In this document: positions 28,542 to 36,860 of the stretch, piece after piece
Numbering within the stretch: position 1 is the stretch's first letter
How the letters are laid out: each line of letters opens with the position of its first letter
Assembly (NCBI GenBank): GCA_025456205.1
Contig: JALOLA010000009.1
Location: forward strand, 1 to 40,147
Direction: 5' to 3'
DNA length: 40,147 bases
Source of the DNA: Acidobacteriota bacterium
Lineage (GTDB): Bacteria; Acidobacteriota; Aminicenantia; UBA2199
Notes under the pieces: model-generated
Database searches by the model: none
The model's input: only the letters and a program-made list of their open reading frames with translations
Told to the model about the DNA's origin: nothing
Position numbers and translations under genes: made by a program

Positions 28542-29933
28542 ATGGAACAAAAGGCGATGAAAAAGAACTTTGGCAGGATACTGGTCGTGGATGACGACGC
28601 TGACGTGCTTCAGGCGGCGCAGGTCTTTCTCAAGCAACATGTCGGATCCATCCGCACGGAAATGAATCCGGCCCTGATCCCGCATCTCCTGGGCCAGGAG
28701 GCGTTCGACGTCATCCTGCTGGACATGAATTTCGAGCGGGACCTCAGCAGCGGCCAGGAGGGTTTTTTCTGGCTGAAAAAGATCCTGGCCCTGGATCCCC
28801 AGGCGGTGGTGGTCTTGATCACGGCGTATGGCGACGTCGACCTGGCCGTGCGCGCCATCAAGGAGGGGGCCATCGATTTCGTTTTGAAGCCCTGGCAGAA
28901 TGAGAAGCTCCTGGCCACGGTGTCGGCCGCCCTGAGCCTGCGCTCTTCCCGTTTTGAGGCGGAGAACCTGCGCCGGCGCCAGCAGCAGCTCAGCGCCGAC
29001 CTCGATCACCCGTTTCACGATTTCATCGGCTCGTCGCCGGCCATGCAGCAGGTGTTTCAGACGATCGCCAAGGTGGCGGCAACCGACGCCAACGTGCTGA
29101 TCATCGGCGAGAACGGCACGGGCAAGGAGCTGGCGGCCAGGGCGCTGCACCGGCGCTCGGCCCGTGCCGGCGAGATTTTCATGGCCGTCGACATGGGGGG
29201 GATCAGCGAAACGCTGTTCGAAAGCGAGCTCTTCGGTCACGTCAAGGGAGCTTTCACCGATGCCCGCAGCGACCGCATCGGCCGCATCGAACTGGCTTCG
29301 GGCGGGACGCTGTTCCTGGACGAGGTCGGTAACCTGCCCCTGGGCCTGCAGGCCAAGCTGCTGCGTGTCCTGGAGACCCGGCAGGTGACCCGCGTGGGTG
29401 CCAACACTGCCATCGATGTCGATATCCGGCTGATCTGCGCCACCAACATGCCGATCTGCGAATTGGTGAACCGGGCGCAATTCCGCCAGGACCTGCTGTA
29501 TCGCATCAACACGGTCGAGATCCACCTGCCGCCCCTCCGCGAAAGGCACGAGGATTTCAAGCTGCTGGTGGATCACTTCATCGGCCAGGTGTGCCGGAAG
29601 TATCAAAAAGCGCCCAAGACCGTCAGCGCGGCCAGCTTGAAGAAGCTGGCCGGATACTCCTGGCCAGGAAACATCCGTGAATTGAAGCATGCCCTGGAAC
29701 GGGCGGTGATCCTGAGCGAGTCGCCCACGCTGCAGCCGGAAGATTTTCCGCTATCCCATGCTCCCAAAGGCAAGGAGGACCTGGCCATCAAGGACCTGAA
29801 CCTGGAGCAGGCCGAGGAAACCCTGGTGCGCCGTGCCCTGAGCAAGCATCTGGGCAACGTCAGCCAGGCCGCCAGGGAACTGGGACTGACCCGGGCCGCA
29901 CTGTACCGGCGCCTTGAAAAATATGGTCTTTGA
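28542..29933 (+). CDS. Sigma-54-dependent response regulator (REC-AAA+-Fis HTH)
   Basis: REC: ILVVDDDADVL, VILLDMNFE, KPW; AAA+: GENGTGKELAARALH, ESELFGHVKGAFTDA, GGTLFLDEVGNLPL; Fis HTH LGNVSQAARELGLTRAALYRRLEKYGL. Start 28542 or 28557 preferred over track start 28377, which would include the UAS and the -10. Confidence 0.92.
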   Translation: MEQKAMKKNFGRILVVDDDADVLQAAQVFLKQHVGSIRTEMNPALIPHLLGQEAFDVILLDMNFERDLSSGQEGFFWLKKILALDPQAVVVLITAYGDVDLAVRAIKEGAIDFVLKPWQNEKLLATVSAALSLRSSRFEAENLRRRQQQLSADLDHPFHDFIGSSPAMQQVFQTIAKVAATDANVLIIGENGTGKELAARALHRRSARAGEIFMAVDMGGISETLFESELFGHVKGAFTDARSDRIGRIELASGGTLFLDEVGNLPLGLQAKLLRVLETRQVTRVGANTAIDVDIRLICATNMPICELVNRAQFRQDLLYRINTVEIHLPPLRERHEDFKLLVDHFIGQVCRKYQKAPKTVSAASLKKLAGYSWPGNIRELKHALERAVILSESPTLQPEDFPLSHAPKGKEDLAIKDLNLEQAEETLVRRALSKHLGNVSQAARELGLTRAALYRRLEKYGL

Positions 29934-29948
29934 CGGCCGGGTGGGATC

Positions 29949-31298
29949 GTGAAACTCAGCCGGAATTTCCGCTTCCAGGTGTCCTGGCGGCTGGCGGCGC
30001 TCGCCGCCGCGGCGGGATTCTTTTTCTACTGGCAAACGCATTTCGGTCTTGGCGTCCCGGCCTGGGCGGCGTTCGCTCTTTTTGCCGCCATGGGCTATTC
30101 CCTGTTCCGCTATATCGACCGCTCCAATCTCGGTCTGTCCCGCTTCCTGCAGTCGGTGCGCTACCATGACTTCTCGCTTTCCCCGGGGATCGAGGGGCTG
30201 GGCGGGTCGTTCGCCGACCTGAACTCCACCTTCCGTGAGATCAGCGGCCAGTTCCAGCGTGCCCGCGAGGAAAAGGAGGAGCAGTACCGTTACCTGCAGA
30301 CCGTTGTCCAGCATGTGGGCGTCGGCTTGCTGACGCTGCGGGACGACGGTGTCGTCGACCTGTTCAACCACGCCGCCAAGCGCCTGCTGCGCGTCCCCCA
30401 TCTGCGGCACATCGCCGACCTGCCGCCGATGTTCCAGCCGCTGCGCGATGAGATCGAGAAACTGAGCTCCGGGGAAAAATCGCTGCTCAAGCTGGATTTC
30501 CCCGACGAGGAGCTTCACGTCTCCCTGGCCACCACCGAGTTCAAGCAGCGCGGGCAGCTCTTCAAGCTGGTCTCGCTGCAGAATATCCAGGTGGAATTGG
30601 AGGAGAAGGAAACCGAGGCCTGGCAGAGCCTGACCCGGGTGCTGACCCACGAGATCATGAATTCACTGACCCCCATTGCGTCGCTGGCGTCCACCGCCGC
30701 ATCGCTGCTGCCCGACGGTGGCGGCGATGATGCTGACGCCGCTTTGACGCGGAATCGCGACGTGGCGGAGGCCCTGCAGACGATCGATCGGCGCAGCCAG
30801 GGCTTGATGCGCTTCGTGCACGCCTACCGCAGCGTCACCTTGATCCCCAGGCCGCAATTCCGGATATTCCCGGTCCTGGAGATCTTTCAGCGCACGGTAA
30901 AGCTTCTGCAGGAGAAGCTGAACCGCCAGGGCATCGCCCTGCGCATTGAGGTGGAACCGCCTTCGCTGGAATTGACCGCCGACCCGGACCTCACCGAGCA
31001 GGTTCTGCTCAACCTGATGCTCAATGCCCTGGACGCCCTGGCGGGGAGGGAGAAGCCTCAGATCCGCATGTTTTCGCGCATGAATGAACGCGGCCGGGTG
31101 CTGATCGAGATCAGCGACAACGGGGCGGGGATCGCTCCCGAGGCGCGGGAAAAAATATTCATTCCGTTCTATACGACAAAAAAAGAGGGCTCGGGGATCG
31201 GCTTGAGCTTCTCCCGCCAGGTCATGCGCCTGCACCACGGGGTCATCATGGTCCGCTCCCAGGCCGGGAGCGGCACCGTCTTCACCCTGCGTTTCTAA
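29949..31298 (+). CDS. Sensor histidine kinase with two closely spaced N-terminal TM helices and PAS-like region
   Basis: GTG start; H-box VLTHEIMNSLTPIASL, N-box LNLMLNALDAL, G-boxes ISDNGAGI and TTKKEGSGIGLSFSRQVM. Confidence 0.92.
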   Translation: MKLSRNFRFQVSWRLAALAAAAGFFFYWQTHFGLGVPAWAAFALFAAMGYSLFRYIDRSNLGLSRFLQSVRYHDFSLSPGIEGLGGSFADLNSTFREISGQFQRAREEKEEQYRYLQTVVQHVGVGLLTLRDDGVVDLFNHAAKRLLRVPHLRHIADLPPMFQPLRDEIEKLSSGEKSLLKLDFPDEELHVSLATTEFKQRGQLFKLVSLQNIQVELEEKETEAWQSLTRVLTHEIMNSLTPIASLASTAASLLPDGGGDDADAALTRNRDVAEALQTIDRRSQGLMRFVHAYRSVTLIPRPQFRIFPVLEIFQRTVKLLQEKLNRQGIALRIEVEPPSLELTADPDLTEQVLLNLMLNALDALAGREKPQIRMFSRMNERGRVLIEISDNGAGIAPEAREKIFIPFYTTKKEGSGIGLSFSRQVMRLHHGVIMVRSQAGSGTVFTLRF

Positions 31299-31340
31299 GC
31301 CGGCTCAGTCCGGGCCCTGCCACATTCAGCCCTCAGGGCG

Positions 31341-32807
31341 TCATTCGCTGTAATAACGGATGGTACTGGCGACGGCGGCTTCGCAGATCTTGCAATAGGG
31401 GCGCAGGCCGCGGCTGAACATGATGCAGTCGAGCATGGGGCGATAGAGTCCCTTGGCGGCATAGCCGGCGCCCTCGAAGGCGCCGACCTTGCCCTGGAAG
31501 CGGCTCTTCTTGAAAAAGGCGTTGACCTCCAGCCCGTTCCGCCGCGACATTTCCTCGCTCTGCGCCTGCAAGGCGTCGATCTCGGCCTGCGGGGCGCCGG
31601 CGCGCTTCAAGGCGGCGATCTTTTCGTTCATCTCCCCGCGCTTCTTCTGGTAGGCTTTCTCCATCGCCTCGTAGGCCGCCTTCTCCCAAAGCGTGGGCAC
31701 GGCGGTTTTCTTCGTCATTAGTTCTTTCCATTTCAGGTTCTTGGGATCGAGCAACGCGGTGATGTTGGGCTCGAGCGGCTCGATGCCGGCCGGGTAGAAC
31801 TCGTTGTAGGCCACGGCGGACGTGTAGTATTCGTCGGCCAGGCCGGTGAAGGAGTGACCGAACTCGTGCAGGCAGAGATACTGCTGCCACTGGTTGTCGC
31901 TGCTGAACGTGCAGTAGAGGTTGTAGATGCCGCCGCCGCCGTAGCGCGCCGTGTTGACCATGATCATCACGGCGTCATAGGGCACGCGGCCGGCGACATC
32001 GCGCCAGGCGCGGTTGTCGTCGCTGAGCATGTAGCGCTCCGAGCCGAAGGAGTCGAACGAGGCGCCGAGCGCCGTGTTCCTGAACGATCCATAGCTCGGC
32101 TCGTCGCAGCCGCTCTCCGCTGAGGGCTTGAGCAGACCGGTAATATTGAAGCGGTCCCTGTAGGTTCTGTAGGGCTCGGCGTCGAGGAGATAACCGCTGA
32201 AGCGGGCCAGGTCTTCGCGGAATTTGTTCCAATCGGCCTCCGTATAACCCTCGCCGAGGATGACCAGGTCGACTTTGGTCGCCGGCGGGCCGTTCTTCAC
32301 CTGCTCGATCACTCGTACGCCGCGGACGGGGGTTTCGCGAACGATGAACATGTCGGAGGGGTCGATCTCGCTGCTGAAGAGAGGCAGGGGACGGTTCTCG
32401 CGGTCGCGCAGCAGCACCTCCATGCGGACCTTGTTTTTCGGGAAGGGGATGAGCAGCGACTCGGAGAATGTCTTCTTGACGCCGTTCACCCCCGGCTCGG
32501 TGGTCTTGTACTCGCCGAAGTAGCTGTCGAAACCCTTGGTGTAGATGAGCGTCCCGGACGCGACGTCGCTCACGCGCAGCAGGTAGCGCCCCAGCTCGAA
32601 GGGAACGATGAGGCGGCGGGGATTGCCGGCCCACGGCCCCTCCTGGATGACGCGGTCGATGGTGAACAGCTCCTCCTGCGCGTTGCCGGTATGGAAGACG
32701 TCGATGCGCATGGTGCGGTCAACGAAATATTTTTCGAACGGCACAGCTTCCGCGGCCGGGGCCAGGAGCGGCACGAACAGGATCAAGGCCATGATTGCTT
32801 TTTTCAT
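31341..32807 (-). CDS. Exported M64-family (IgA peptidase-type) metallopeptidase
   Basis: Signal peptide; DLVILGEGYTEADWNKF; zinc motif LHEFGHSFTGLADEYY. Confidence 0.88.
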   Translation of the reverse strand: MKKAIMALILFVPLLAPAAEAVPFEKYFVDRTMRIDVFHTGNAQEELFTIDRVIQEGPWAGNPRRLIVPFELGRYLLRVSDVASGTLIYTKGFDSYFGEYKTTEPGVNGVKKTFSESLLIPFPKNKVRMEVLLRDRENRPLPLFSSEIDPSDMFIVRETPVRGVRVIEQVKNGPPATKVDLVILGEGYTEADWNKFREDLARFSGYLLDAEPYRTYRDRFNITGLLKPSAESGCDEPSYGSFRNTALGASFDSFGSERYMLSDDNRAWRDVAGRVPYDAVMIMVNTARYGGGGIYNLYCTFSSDNQWQQYLCLHEFGHSFTGLADEYYTSAVAYNEFYPAGIEPLEPNITALLDPKNLKWKELMTKKTAVPTLWEKAAYEAMEKAYQKKRGEMNEKIAALKRAGAPQAEIDALQAQSEEMSRRNGLEVNAFFKKSRFQGKVGAFEGAGYAAKGLYRPMLDCIMFSRGLRPYCKICEAAVASTIRYYSE

Positions 32808-32831
32808 TCGTTCCTCCGTGGGCAGATGAAA

Positions 32832-32860
32832 ATCATAGCATGGCGCGGAACCGGGAGCAA
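32832..32860 (-). promoter_or_regulatory. Putative sigma-70 promoter TTGCTC-N17-TATGAT for M64 peptidase gene
   Basis: Minus strand: -35 at 32855-32860, -10 at 32832-32837 with TGn extension. Confidence 0.5.
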
Positions 32861-32868
32861 GGAACTGT

Positions 32869-32897
32869 TTGCTTTTCAGCGGCGGAATTGATAAAAT
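32869..32897 (+). promoter_or_regulatory. Putative sigma-70 promoter TTGCTT-N17-TAAAAT for kinase gene
   Basis: ttgctt 32869-32874, taaaat 32892-32897. Confidence 0.45.
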
Positions 32898-32932
32898 TTC
32901 ATGCCAAATTATTTTTCATCGGCAAGGATAGC

Positions 32933-35791
32933 GTGGAACAAAGCGATGGGACGTTCAGCGGCAGCATCGGCCATGACCGCAGGGAGGGCAGCGGGCCGCT
33001 GGAGCTCGCCTACCTGAACCTGGTCAAGCTGAAACCTGGCACCGTGCTCAATGAGCGCTATCGCCTTGAGAAGCTGATCGGCCAGGGCGGCTTCGGCATC
33101 GTCTTCGCCGCCCGCGACCTGACGCTGAACTCGCTGCTGGCGATCAAGTTCCTCGACCCGCGGCTGGCGAAGAATGAAAAGAAGTTCCTGCGCGTCCAGC
33201 GCGAGATCAACCTGTCGCGCCGGATCAGCGACGCCCGCATCATCAAGATATTCTCGCTGGAGAGCTGGCAGGGCATCCATTTCCTGGTCATGGAGCTGGC
33301 CGCCGGCGGCAGCCTCAAGACGTTCCTGCAGGAAAAGGGGGGCGTCCCCTGGTCGGAGTTCAGGGATATTTTTCTGGAGATCCTCGAGGCGGTCGCCGTC
33401 CTGCACGCCAACGGCATCGTCCACCGCGACCTGAAGCCGGCCAACATCCTGATCACCGAAGGCGGCCGCGTCAAGATACTCGACTTCGGGCTGGCCAAAG
33501 AGGTCGATGACATCGAGAAAACATCTACGGCCGGGGAGATCGTGGGCTCGCCTTATTACATGTCGCCCGAGCAGATCCGCGGCCTGGATGTCGACTGCAG
33601 GTCCGATGTCTACCAGCTGGGGCTGATCCTCTACCGCACTCTTTCCGGTCGCCACCCGTTTGAGCACACGAGCACCATGGAAGTGATCTTCAAGCAGCTC
33701 AACCAGCGGCCCGAGCGGCTCCTGCCGGTGGAGGGCGGCCTGCCGCGCTTCCTGCGCGCCGGCCTGGACAAGGCCCTGGAAAAGTCGCCGGCCAGGCGCT
33801 TCCGCGACGCCGGCGCCATGGCGCGCTTCTTTAAAAAAGACAGGCTTTCCTGGCCGCAGCGGGTGTTCTTCAGCATCAAGCGCGGGAGGTTAAAGTGGGC
33901 CCTGGCCGCGGCGCTGCTGGCGGTTACGGCCTGGTCCGGCTTCCGGGCCACATTCGGCTCGCAAACGGTCCATGAACTGCGGCGGCAGGGAAGTGTGCTG
34001 GAGGCGCGCAACCGTTTCGGTGTTCGCCTGTGGCGCAGGGATTTTTCACCGTGGACCGTTTTTCACGCCCATGCCACAGGCAGCTCCGTTCCCATTCCCC
34101 AGGGAACGGGCCTGGAAGCCGATGTCGGCGGCCTGCAGTTGAACGGCCGCCCGGTGGTATTCGTCCTGCTGGTACCGCCGCTGCCCCTGGTCTTCCCATC
34201 TGCCAGCTCCATCATCAGTGACGAACTCGTGTGCCAGCAGGCCATCCTGGACGGGCATGGGGCCCTGCTGCGGCGCGGGCTTTTCCTGCGCGATTACGAG
34301 TTCGATTCCTACGACTACGTGCGCGTGATCAAGCCCTACGAGGTCACGATGCTGTCGGGCGGCAGGGGAGGTGAGGCCGACGCGCTGCTCTCCGTCCAGC
34401 AGTACCAGAGCATGTACCCCTCCGCCATGGTATTCATGCGTGGCATCAAGAAGTTCATCTATACCAACCCGGGGACGTTCGAGACATTCCCGCAGGGGAG
34501 TGTCGCCGGCGTCCACCGCTTCATGTTCTTCGGCGTCAACAACCTTTTTTCCCACATGTCGTTCATTGCCGAGAACGGCTTTGTTCCCGATACGACAGGT
34601 TGGGTGGTCATCAAGGGGATACCCAACCTGATGGCCGACTACAGGGCGAATATTGCCTTTGTGGGGACGCTTTTCATTCTGCCCGCCAAGGCGCGCATGA
34701 TCGAGAACCGCTGGCAGCAGGAGGGGCGGGCCCGTTTCGAAGAGGGGAGCATGGGCGATATCCTGGATATCGACCGCCAGGGACGCATGACAGTGCGGAC
34801 CCGGGATGGGGTCCGCACTTTCTGGGACTCGCCCGACACGCTGCGCCGGGTCTACACCCGGGTCAACAATGCCTACCAGGAGCGCGTCAAGAGGCGCAAC
34901 CTGAGGAATGCCCGCGGCCTGATCGCTGAAGCACTGAGTTTTCCCCTGCAAAACCCATACCTGCGCTCGGCCCTGCTCTATCTCCAGGGCGATCTTGAGG
35001 TGGGGCTCGGTCGCTACCCCGAGGGCGAAATGTCATTGCTGCAGGCATTGCAGGCGTATCCCGGCAACAACGACGCCAACGAACGGCTGTGCGAGATGGA
35101 AGTGCTGAAAGGTGACCCCAACGCCGCCCTGCGCCGGCTGGATGAGACGTTCGCCGACAGTTCAAAGTTCTGGGGCTTCCAGACCTTCGGCGTGAGCCTG
35201 TTCAAATCCTGCGTCTACCTGCAGCAGGGCATGAACGGTCGGGCAAGCGACGAGATTGCCAAGCTCAAGCTCTTTGTCCCCGATATCGCCGCCTATGGGC
35301 AGGCCATGGGCGACCTGTTCCGGGGCGATTATGCTGCCGCCCTGGCCGCGGCGCGCGAACTGGAAAAATGGCCCCTGGGGGCCCTCGACCTGCGCGAGCT
35401 GCGCCTGCTGCTGGGCCGGGCGCTGCTGTTGGACCTCAGTGAAGAGGCGCGGGCCAGGTTCCTTTTCGAGGACATTTCCCGCAACTCGCTGGAATACGGT
35501 CATCTGGCCGAGATCTCGACCTGCTATTTCCTGGCGCGCTCCGGGCGGACGATGGAAGCCGCGAAGGCCGCGCGCGAAGCGTTCACGCGCCTGCAGGCCA
35601 GGGCCCGCGGTGATTTCATGACGCGGATCTGGCTGTTCTATGATGCCTATCTCTACGGCCGAACCATGGAGATTGCCAACGATCCCGCCGAGGCGGCGCG
35701 CGGCTACCGTGCCTGCATCGAGGCGAACCCGCACACCGGGCTGGCCGGCAGCTCGCGGCAGCGGCTGGCGCTGCTGGAACGGAGGCGCTGA
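32933..35791 (+). CDS. Transmembrane serine/threonine protein kinase (PknB-like) with extracytoplasmic region and TPR-like tail
   Basis: LIGQGGFGIVFAARD, IVHRDLKPANILI, KILDFGLAKE, GSPYYMSPEQIRG; TM LKWALAAALLAVTAWSGF; GTG start 32933 after AAGGATA preferred over track start 32795. Confidence 0.88.
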   Translation: MEQSDGTFSGSIGHDRREGSGPLELAYLNLVKLKPGTVLNERYRLEKLIGQGGFGIVFAARDLTLNSLLAIKFLDPRLAKNEKKFLRVQREINLSRRISDARIIKIFSLESWQGIHFLVMELAAGGSLKTFLQEKGGVPWSEFRDIFLEILEAVAVLHANGIVHRDLKPANILITEGGRVKILDFGLAKEVDDIEKTSTAGEIVGSPYYMSPEQIRGLDVDCRSDVYQLGLILYRTLSGRHPFEHTSTMEVIFKQLNQRPERLLPVEGGLPRFLRAGLDKALEKSPARRFRDAGAMARFFKKDRLSWPQRVFFSIKRGRLKWALAAALLAVTAWSGFRATFGSQTVHELRRQGSVLEARNRFGVRLWRRDFSPWTVFHAHATGSSVPIPQGTGLEADVGGLQLNGRPVVFVLLVPPLPLVFPSASSIISDELVCQQAILDGHGALLRRGLFLRDYEFDSYDYVRVIKPYEVTMLSGGRGGEADALLSVQQYQSMYPSAMVFMRGIKKFIYTNPGTFETFPQGSVAGVHRFMFFGVNNLFSHMSFIAENGFVPDTTGWVVIKGIPNLMADYRANIAFVGTLFILPAKARMIENRWQQEGRARFEEGSMGDILDIDRQGRMTVRTRDGVRTFWDSPDTLRRVYTRVNNAYQERVKRRNLRNARGLIAEALSFPLQNPYLRSALLYLQGDLEVGLGRYPEGEMSLLQALQAYPGNNDANERLCEMEVLKGDPNAALRRLDETFADSSKFWGFQTFGVSLFKSCVYLQQGMNGRASDEIAKLKLFVPDIAAYGQAMGDLFRGDYAAALAAARELEKWPLGALDLRELRLLLGRALLLDLSEEARARFLFEDISRNSLEYGHLAEISTCYFLARSGRTMEAAKAAREAFTRLQARARGDFMTRIWLFYDAYLYGRTMEIANDPAEAARGYRACIEANPHTGLAGSSRQRLALLERRR

Positions 35792-35844
35792 ACGCCCTTG
35801 CTTACTACCACTAAATTGGTTACAATAAAGGAGCGGAGGTAACT

Positions 35845-36414
35845 TTGATCTGTCAGAACTGCCGGCAATACACTCCCGACCAGGGATTCAGGTGCATGCA
35901 CTGCAACTCCATCCTGCAAAAAAAAGATCCCTACTCCGACCAGGAGCAGGTATCCAGGCGGCAGCGGCTGGACCGCTCCTTTTTCAAGGCCTGGATGCTG
36001 CTGCCCCTGGTCCTGCTGGCCATATTGGCCTACCTGTTCCTGACCCGGGCAGAGAAGAGCCATGCCGTCAATGCCCTCGACCCGGGGGCGGAACTGGCCA
36101 TCGAGGACTACCTGCTGAAGGGCAAGACCAACATCGTCGATTTTTACAGCGACTATTGCCCGCCTTGCAGGAAGATCTCGCCTCTGCTGCGGGAACTGGG
36201 CCGCAAAAGGCCGGACCTGGCCATTCTCGCGGTCGACATCAACCGCAGGGGGGTCAAGGGCATCGACTGGGCCTCTCCCCTGGCCCGGCAGTACGAGCTT
36301 GCCTCCATTCCCCATTTTCGCATCTACGACGGCGACGGCGCGCTGCTCAAGGAAGGGCAGGCGGCATGGCCGGATGTCCTGGCCTTGCTCGCTGCTGCCG
36401 ATATCCGCATGTGA
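35845..36414 (+). CDS. Zinc-ribbon / TM / thioredoxin-fold fusion protein
   Basis: TTG start after GGAGCGGAGG; CQNC...CMHC zinc ribbon; TM AWMLLPLVLLAILAYLFL; IVDFYSDYCPPCRKISPLL with CPPC; ASIPHFRIYD cis-Pro. Confidence 0.82.
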   Translation: MICQNCRQYTPDQGFRCMHCNSILQKKDPYSDQEQVSRRQRLDRSFFKAWMLLPLVLLAILAYLFLTRAEKSHAVNALDPGAELAIEDYLLKGKTNIVDFYSDYCPPCRKISPLLRELGRKRPDLAILAVDINRRGVKGIDWASPLARQYELASIPHFRIYDGDGALLKEGQAAWPDVLALLAAADIRM

Positions 36415-36463
36415 GCGCCTTGACGACCGGAGTTCCATCATCGCTTCTTTCAGGAGTTGAACC

Positions 36464-36859
36464 ATGGATATGAAGATCACTTTCCACGGCGGCAAGAAGG
36501 TCCATGCCGAATACAACGGCTTCACCCACATGACCGACCAGCCGGTCGCCGGCGGCGGCGAGAACACCGCCCCCTCGCCGTTCGATCTTTTCTTGGCCTC
36601 GCTGGGCACCTGCGCCGGCTTTTATGTGCTCTCGTTCTGCCAGGGACGGGGCATCGACGCAGCGGAGATCGAACTGCGCCAGAGCATGGAGTGGGACCCG
36701 CAGAGCCACCTCATCCGCCAGGTGAACATCGAGATCATCCTGCCCGCCGCCTTCCCGGATAAATACCGATCCGCCGTCGTCCAGGCGGCCCAGGCTTGCA
36801 CGGTGAAGAAGCACCTGCAGCAGCCCCCCGCGTTCAACCTGTACGCGACCCGCCGCTGA
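36464..36859 (+). CDS. OsmC/Ohr family protein
   Basis: GENTAPSPFDLFLASLGTCAGFYVLSFCQGRGID; AAQACTVKKHL with second conserved Cys. Confidence 0.88.
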   Translation: MDMKITFHGGKKVHAEYNGFTHMTDQPVAGGGENTAPSPFDLFLASLGTCAGFYVLSFCQGRGIDAAEIELRQSMEWDPQSHLIRQVNIEIILPAAFPDKYRSAVVQAAQACTVKKHLQQPPAFNLYATRR

Positions 36860-36860
36860 A

